From positions 1-64,000 of the forward strand of contig CANREB010000004.1 in the NCBI GenBank assembly GCA_947629525.1: a stretch of 64,000 nt of DNA, in the 5' to 3' direction. This document shows positions 59,750 to 64,000 of this stretch, piece after piece. The stretch is from an uncultured Lachnospiraceae bacterium (GTDB taxonomy: Bacteria; Bacillota; Clostridia; Lachnospirales; Lachnospiraceae). Position 1 is the stretch's first letter. Every line of letters begins with the position of its first letter. The notes beneath the pieces are model-generated. The model did no database searches, was not told the origin of the DNA, and saw nothing but the letters and a program-made list of their open reading frames with translations. A program made the translations under genes and the position numbers.

Positions 59750-60925
59750 TTAATGATGAAACAGCCTTATTCCCGTAAAGCACATAGCTAAGCCGTACTT
59801 ATTGCAGGTCGCGATAACATTGTCGTCACGGATAGAGCCTCCCGGCTGCGCGATATACTTCACACCGCTCCTGTGCGCCCTTTCAATATTGTCGCCAAAT
59901 GGGAAAAACGCATCGGAGCCAAGTGACACATCTGTCATTTTATCAAGCCATGCACGTTTTTCCTCGCGTGTAAATATCTCAGGCTTTTTAGTAAAGAAAT
60001 TCTCCCAAATACCGTCAGCCAGCACATCCATATAATCATCGCTCATATAAACATCTATCGTATTATCTCTGTCGGCGCGTCCGATATTATCCTTAAACGG
60101 AAGTTCAAGCACTTTGGGCGACTGACGCAGGAACCAGTTGTCAGCCTTGTTTCCCGCAAGCCTTGTACAATGTATTCTCGACTGCTGCCCCGCACCGATG
60201 CCGATTGCCTGACCGCCTTTTGCATAGCACACGGAATTTGACTGAGTATATTTAAGAGTAATCAGCGCTATCGAAAGGTCTATACGCGCCTGCTCCGTAA
60301 TTTCCTTATTATCCGTAACTACATTTGCAAAAAGTTCATCATTAATAACGAGTTCATTTCTTCCTTGTTCAAATGTCACTCCGAAAACATCTTTATATTC
60401 TACAGGGTCAGGTTTATATGAAGGATCGATTTTTATGACGGCATAATTGCCTTTCTTCTTTGCCTTTAATATTTCAAGTGCTTCCGGTTCATATCCCGGC
60501 GCTATAATGCCATCGGAAACCTCGCGCTTAATCAGCTTTGCCGTTGATACGTCACATACATCGGAAAGCGATATAAAATCGCCGAAAGATGACATTCTGT
60601 CTGCGCCCCTTGCCCTTGCGTATGCGCTTGCCAAAGCCGATAATTCACCCATATCATCCACCCAGTAAATTTTTCTCTCTATCTCCGTAAGCGGTATTCC
60701 CACTGCCGCGCCTGCAGGTGAAACATGCTTAAATGATGCTGCGGCGGGAAGTCCGGTCGCTTTTTTCAGTTCACTCACAAGCTGCCAGCCGTTAAACGCG
60801 TCTAAAAAATTGATATAACCGGGCTTACCGTTTAAGACCTCAATGGGAAGTTCACCCTTTTTCATAAAAATCCTTGACGGCTTCTGATTGGGATTGCAGC
60901 CATATTTTAATTCCAATTCTTTCAT
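59750..60925 (-). CDS. purH: AICAR transformylase (stand-alone)
   Basis: A 391-residue enzyme that formylates AICAR in step 9 of purine synthesis. It corresponds to only the C-terminal AICAR transformylase part of PurH: GCNPNQKPSRIF at the start and SFKHVSPAGAAVGIPL (catalytic Lys-His, about residues 65-80). The usual N-terminal IMP cyclohydrolase half is absent; the PurO gene upstream supplies it. The start at 60925 follows aggagg nine bases away. Under ZTP riboswitch control with purO. Confidence 0.94.
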   Translation of the reverse strand: MKELELKYGCNPNQKPSRIFMKKGELPIEVLNGKPGYINFLDAFNGWQLVSELKKATGLPAAASFKHVSPAGAAVGIPLTEIERKIYWVDDMGELSALASAYARARGADRMSSFGDFISLSDVCDVSTAKLIKREVSDGIIAPGYEPEALEILKAKKKGNYAVIKIDPSYKPDPVEYKDVFGVTFEQGRNELVINDELFANVVTDNKEITEQARIDLSIALITLKYTQSNSVCYAKGGQAIGIGAGQQSRIHCTRLAGNKADNWFLRQSPKVLELPFKDNIGRADRDNTIDVYMSDDYMDVLADGIWENFFTKKPEIFTREEKRAWLDKMTDVSLGSDAFFPFGDNIERAHRSGVKYIAQPGGSIRDDNVIATCNKYGLAMCFTGIRLFHH

Positions 60926-60962
60926 TTTCATTTCCTCCTGTTTGTTCCGCTCCCGCGGCGTT

Positions 60963-61676
60963 TCATACATTTTTATTATAAATTTTTGTCTCGTATTTTC
61001 CGGTCTTGATATCTATATAACGGACAAAAAGCGACACCTTGTTTTCTTCGTTTAGGCTTGTCCAAAGCATACTGCCAAACTCATCCATATCATCCGGTAT
61101 ACCGACAAGCTTAGGTTCTCCCTCAAAGCTTGGCAGAGGATTGCCGTCGCCCATATATGTATGTATGAAATGACCTTCCCCCGCAGCAGGATTACTGTAA
61201 GCAAATGTATATCTGTTGCAGGAATCAGGATTGCCATTATTGCTCTTTAATATTGACATCGCATAATTATATGTTCCGCTTTCAATGTGAAGTATTCCCG
61301 AAATGCGTGGTGTATAATTTGGCGCGTCAGGCTCAAATTCTCTCGTTCTGAGCGCCTGTTCAAAAGTCTGCTGCTTATCCATAAGTTCATAAATAGTGTC
61401 TGTCTGATCGCCGTTTGTAACTATAGTCTTGTTGCCAAGCACGCGTACAGGTGCATAAATTATGAGACTGGGGTCACTGAGTTTTGACGGATCGAACGCC
61501 TGCGTGCGTATACCCTCCCCGTCTTCAACAAATACACGGTTCCTGCTGTTCTCACTTCTTCCCATGATGAAATAAGCTATCGCCGCTTTTTTGCCGTCCT
61601 TAGTCTTACCGATAACTATTCCCCTGCCCGGGTATGAATTTCCTTTGAGTTCCTGTTCCAATGATAATATTTTCAT
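60963..61676 (-). CDS. purO: IMP cyclohydrolase, archaeal PurO type
   Basis: A 237-residue enzyme closing FAICAR to IMP, the last de novo purine step. It matches the PurO family: SYPGRGIVIGKTKDGKKAAI, then AYFIMGRSENSRNRVF (about residues 28-43), with TYNYAMSILKSNNGNPDS and FIHTYMGDGNPLPSFEGEP. Some Clostridia use this fold instead of the N-terminal half of PurH, consistent with the truncated purH next door. The start at 61676 follows agaggt. A ZTP riboswitch precedes it. Confidence 0.93.
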   Translation of the reverse strand: MKILSLEQELKGNSYPGRGIVIGKTKDGKKAAIAYFIMGRSENSRNRVFVEDGEGIRTQAFDPSKLSDPSLIIYAPVRVLGNKTIVTNGDQTDTIYELMDKQQTFEQALRTREFEPDAPNYTPRISGILHIESGTYNYAMSILKSNNGNPDSCNRYTFAYSNPAAGEGHFIHTYMGDGNPLPSFEGEPKLVGIPDDMDEFGSMLWTSLNEENKVSLFVRYIDIKTGKYETKIYNKNV

Positions 61677-61742
61677 TTTTACCTCTTTCTGCCGCATTGC
61701 GGCGATCAATAAATTTGGGGCAGCCTTAGGTATTTTACTGAC

Positions 61743-61785
61743 AAAAAACCGTCCGGGCGCACCTTTACAAATGCAGCCCAGACGG
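61743..61785 (-). terminator. Terminator expression platform of the ZTP riboswitch
   Basis: Minus strand stem CCGTCTGGGC/GCCCGGACGG (61776-61785 with 61749-61758), 17-base loop, then a U run (61743-61748). The 5' arm is the conserved 3' half of the aptamer, so ligand binding and termination are mutually exclusive: ZTP turns expression on. Confidence 0.85.
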
Positions 61786-61856
61786 TCGGCTTTTCTCTAA
61801 AATACACTTCCTGTAGGTAATCCTACACGTTTTTCACGTTTCCGTCAGTCGTGTAC
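61776..61856 (-). promoter_or_regulatory. ZTP (pfl) riboswitch
   Basis: The leader of purO. The 3' hallmark GCCGACCGTCTGGGC (61776-61790) matches the conserved ZTP-riboswitch subdomain. The 5' subdomain around 61832-61856 contains ACACGACTGACGGAAACGTG, the G-A-C-x-G-x-C-G-G-A element. The linker between them has its own short hairpin (GTAGG/CCTAC). ZTP/ZMP, an alarmone of low folate, binds such RNAs and activates purine and folate genes, as the genes here fit. Confidence 0.85.
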
Positions 61857-61864
61857 CTTTCTTT

Positions 61865-61893
61865 ATCATATATTATTATTTGGAATTTGGCAA
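61865..61893 (-). promoter_or_regulatory. Promoter of the riboswitch-purO-purH operon
   Basis: Minus strand -35 TTGCCA (61888-61893), 17-base spacer, -10 TATGAT (61865-61870). Predicted start about 61858, at the first base of the aptamer. Confidence 0.65.
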
Positions 61894-61916
61894 GAACTAA
61901 TTTTCCTTAATCGTTA

Positions 61917-62855
61917 TTAATCGTTATTAAATAACGGCGTAGACAAATATCTGTCGCCTGAATCGGGAAGCAGTGCCACAATTGTCTTTCCGGCATTTTC
62001 CGGTCTGGCGGCAAGAATGGATGCTGCCTTTAACGCCGCGCCGGATGAGATACCTACCAAAATTCCTTCGCTGACGGCAAACAGTTTTCCTTCCGCAAAA
62101 GCATCTTCATTTTCTATGGCAATGATCTCATCATATACTTTCGTATTGAGCACTTCCGGAACAAAGCCTGCACCGATTCCCTGAATTTTGTGCGCTCCCG
62201 CCGTACCTTTTGAAAGCACGGGGCTGCTTGCGGGCTCTACTGCCACTATCTTCACATTCGGATTTTGCTCCTTTAAGTATTCACCTACTCCTGTGATAGT
62301 ACCGCCTGTACCGACGCCTGCGACAAAGATATCGACCTTTCCGTCCGTCTGCTCCCAAATCTCAGGTCCTGTAGTCTCCTTATGTATCTTGGGATTTGCA
62401 GGGTTCACAAACTGACCTAATATAACCGAACCCTCGATTTCATTATTCAATTCATCAGCCTTTGCTATGGCTCCTTTCATTCCTTTCGCGCCCTCTGTCA
62501 GCACAAGTTCCGCACCATATGCTTTAAGCAGGTTTCTTCTCTCCACACTCATGGTATCGGGAAGCGTTAATATCGCCTTATATCCTTTTGCCGCCGCGAC
62601 TGCCGCAAGTCCGATGCCTGTATTGCCGCTGGTGGGCTCAATGATAGTAGCGCCCGGTTTTAATATTCCCTTCTTTTCCGCATCCTCGATCATCGCCAGT
62701 GCGATACGGTCCTTGACTGAACCTGCCGGGTTAAGATATTCCAGTTTGGCAAGCAGTGTCGCCCCTGTGATATTTTTCTTCTTTGCATACCCGTTTAATT
62801 TTAAAATGGGTGTTCCTCCGATAAGTTCCAATGCGCTTTCTTTAATCTTACTCAT
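61917..62855 (-). CDS. cysK: Cysteine synthase A (O-acetylserine sulfhydrylase)
   Basis: A 312-residue PLP enzyme making cysteine from O-acetylserine and sulfide. The PLP lysine is in [11 protein letters not shown] (about residue 48), the substrate loop is [17 protein letters not shown] (about 72-88), and the phosphate loop is [17 protein letters not shown]. Length is normal. Just after the stop codon, a 10-base unit (taacgattaa) is duplicated. A MalY/PatB-type lyase gene ends 16 bases upstream, giving a sulfur-amino-acid pair. Confidence 0.96.
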   Translation of the reverse strand: MSKIKESALELIGGTPILKLNGYAKKKNITGATLLAKLEYLNPAGSVKDRIALAMIEDAEKKGILKPGATIIEPTSGNTGIGLAAVAAAKGYKAILTLPDTMSVERRNLLKAYGAELVLTEGAKGMKGAIAKADELNNEIEGSVILGQFVNPANPKIHKETTGPEIWEQTDGKVDIFVAGVGTGGTITGVGEYLKEQNPNVKIVAVEPASSPVLSKGTAGAHKIQGIGAGFVPEVLNTKVYDEIIAIENEDAFAEGKLFAVSEGILVGISSGAALKAASILAARPENAGKTIVALLPDSGDRYLSTPLFNND

Positions 62856-62871
62856 AATTAATACCTCCGTT

Positions 62872-64000
62872 TTAATTTTTATTTAATGCTTTTTTTATTC
62901 GATGCAGCGCTTCTTCCAAAACACTTCCCGGACACGCCGCATTGATCCTCTGAAACCCTTCTCCGCTGTCGCCGAAGATACTTCCGCTGTCAAGCCATAC
63001 TTCCGCTTCCTGTAATATCAGTCTGTCAAGCTCCCTGCCTTTATATCCTGTATTTCTGAAATCAAGCCATACGAGATATGTCCCTTCATGTCCTGTCATA
63101 GTCACGCCGTCAAGATACTGCTCTGTAAAATTCTTTATAAAGGCAATATTTTTTTCAATATAACTGCGTACCGCCGTATGCCATACGTCCCCGTTCCGAT
63201 AAGCCGCTTCACATGCCGTAAGTCCCAGAACGCTTAACTGACTGATGCCCGCCGCGTCCAGTTCTTTTTTGAATTTCCGCCTTAAATCAGGATTTGGTAT
63301 AAAAATATTTGAGATAAGCATACTTGCCAGATTGAAAGTCTTGCTTGGGGATGTACATACGATTGAAATATCCTCATACTCCTTCTTCAGATTGGCAAAG
63401 ACCTGATGCTTTCCCTTAAATGCAAAATCCTGATGTATCTCGTCACTTATTACGATCACGTGGTTTTTGACACAGATGTCTCCAATCGTTTCAAGTTCTT
63501 CCTTTGTCCATACCCGACCGACAGGATTATGCGGATTACACAGGAAAAAGAGCTTTATCTTCTCCTGTACGATTTTCCGTTCAAAGTCTTCAAAATCCAT
63601 ATGATATCGGTTGTCGCTGCCAAGATACAGCGTGTTGCTCACCACCCTGCGTCCGTTATCCTCAATAACTTCCGAAAACGGATAATAGACAGGCTGCTGC
63701 AACAGTACGCCGTCCCCTTTTTCCGTATAAGCCTTTACCGCCATCGCAAGCGCAAACACAACGCCCGGCGTTTTTACAAGCCACTTCTCCTCAGGCAGCC
63801 AGTCATGATGGCGCTTCATCCATCCGCATACAGCGTTAAAATAATCCGTCCCCACCTCGCTGTACCCATAGATCCCATGCTTTACTCTTTCTGTCAGGGC
63901 ATCCTCAACATAGGATGATGTCGCAAAGTCCATATCGGCGACCCAAAGCGGCAGCACATTCTCAGGGCGTCCCCGCTGCTTTGCGAAATCATATTTCAGA
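62872..64000 (-). CDS. MalY/PatB-family C-S lyase/aminotransferase, 5' end outside the window
   Basis: The frame is open to the window edge (reading [13 protein letters not shown] before [16 protein letters not shown]), so the first ten or so codons are missing. It is a fold-type I PLP enzyme: PLP lysine in [28 protein letters not shown] and [11 protein letters not shown]-terminal W-L-D-S-G-S-I-F-G is typical. Such proteins are cystathionine beta-lyases, and beside cysK a role in sulfur amino-acid turnover is likely. Confidence 0.9.
   Translation of the reverse strand, partial: LKYDFAKQRGRPENVLPLWVADMDFATSSYVEDALTERVKHGIYGYSEVGTDYFNAVCGWMKRHHDWLPEEKWLVKTPGVVFALAMAVKAYTEKGDGVLLQQPVYYPFSEVIEDNGRRVVSNTLYLGSDNRYHMDFEDFERKIVQEKIKLFFLCNPHNPVGRVWTKEELETIGDICVKNHVIVISDEIHQDFAFKGKHQVFANLKKEYEDISIVCTSPSKTFNLASMLISNIFIPNPDLRRKFKKELDAAGISQLSVLGLTACEAAYRNGDVWHTAVRSYIEKNIAFIKNFTEQYLDGVTMTGHEGTYLVWLDFRNTGYKGRELDRLILQEAEVWLDSGSIFGDSGEGFQRINAACPGSVLEEALHRIKKALNKN

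Noticed and set aside
1-64000. CRISPR arrays, insertion sequences or prophage
   Set aside because: No regularly spaced repeats, transposase, integrase or phage structural genes were recognised anywhere in the window.

Overview
The window reads as a chromosomal segment of a spore-forming, strictly anaerobic Firmicute, most likely a Lachnospiraceae-type Clostridium relative. The evidence is spoIVA, the oxygen-sensitive ribonucleotide reductase pair nrdD/nrdG, a split purine pathway (stand-alone AICAR formyltransferase plus archaeal-type IMP cyclohydrolase), and the classic Firmicute orders rpsP-khpA-rimM-trmD-rplS and rpmF-plsX-acpP-rnc-smc-ftsY. Nearly every gene lies on the minus strand. Only prs, tmcAL and a tRNA-Gly gene are on the plus strand.

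Left end (1-4900) is AT-rich accessory DNA. It holds the N-terminal part of an Abi_2 (AbiF/AbiD-type) abortive-infection gene with a compact structured RNA in its leader, then a graveyard of broken defence genes: an AlbA_2/RecG-like C-terminal remnant, a frameshifted Phd/RelE-type toxin-antitoxin pair, and an N-terminally deleted, frameshifted AbiH. Two intact cell-surface O-acetylation genes (SGNH/DltD-like and MBOAT) follow, then a repeat-rich gap and a tRNA-Gly whose T arm looks one base short.

The core region (5000-44200) begins with nrdG-nrdD under a promoter with tandem NrdR boxes. Next come a membrane-anchored MutS-like ATPase, an MBL hydrolase, cdd, spoIVA, a MoxR/VWA pair, gpsA-plsY-der-DUF512, prs, tyrS, several housekeeping or hypothetical genes, and the ribosome/secretion block. 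In that block ffh is split into an NG-domain ORF and an M-domain ORF exactly at a perfect 15-bp inverted repeat. The second arm looks like a templated copy of the first, so this is probably a template-switch mutation, or else an assembly error.

The right part (44200-64000) holds two secreted proteins, one behind a promoter whose spacer contains a nine-base G tract and a 25-codon upstream ORF (candidate phase variation). It also holds tmcAL, DUF711 and ACT proteins, a YycJ-type MBL protein, an in-frame CoaE::FtsA-like fusion, polA, a zinc-finger membrane protein and a tRNA-Leu. A ZTP riboswitch with terminator precedes purO-purH, which run on into a GH43 glycosidase and nudC. cysK and a MalY/PatB-type lyase, cut by the window edge, close the segment.

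Start codons were often moved inward to the ATG/GTG that has a Shine-Dalgarno sequence. Family assignments rest on motif recognition only; no database search was possible.
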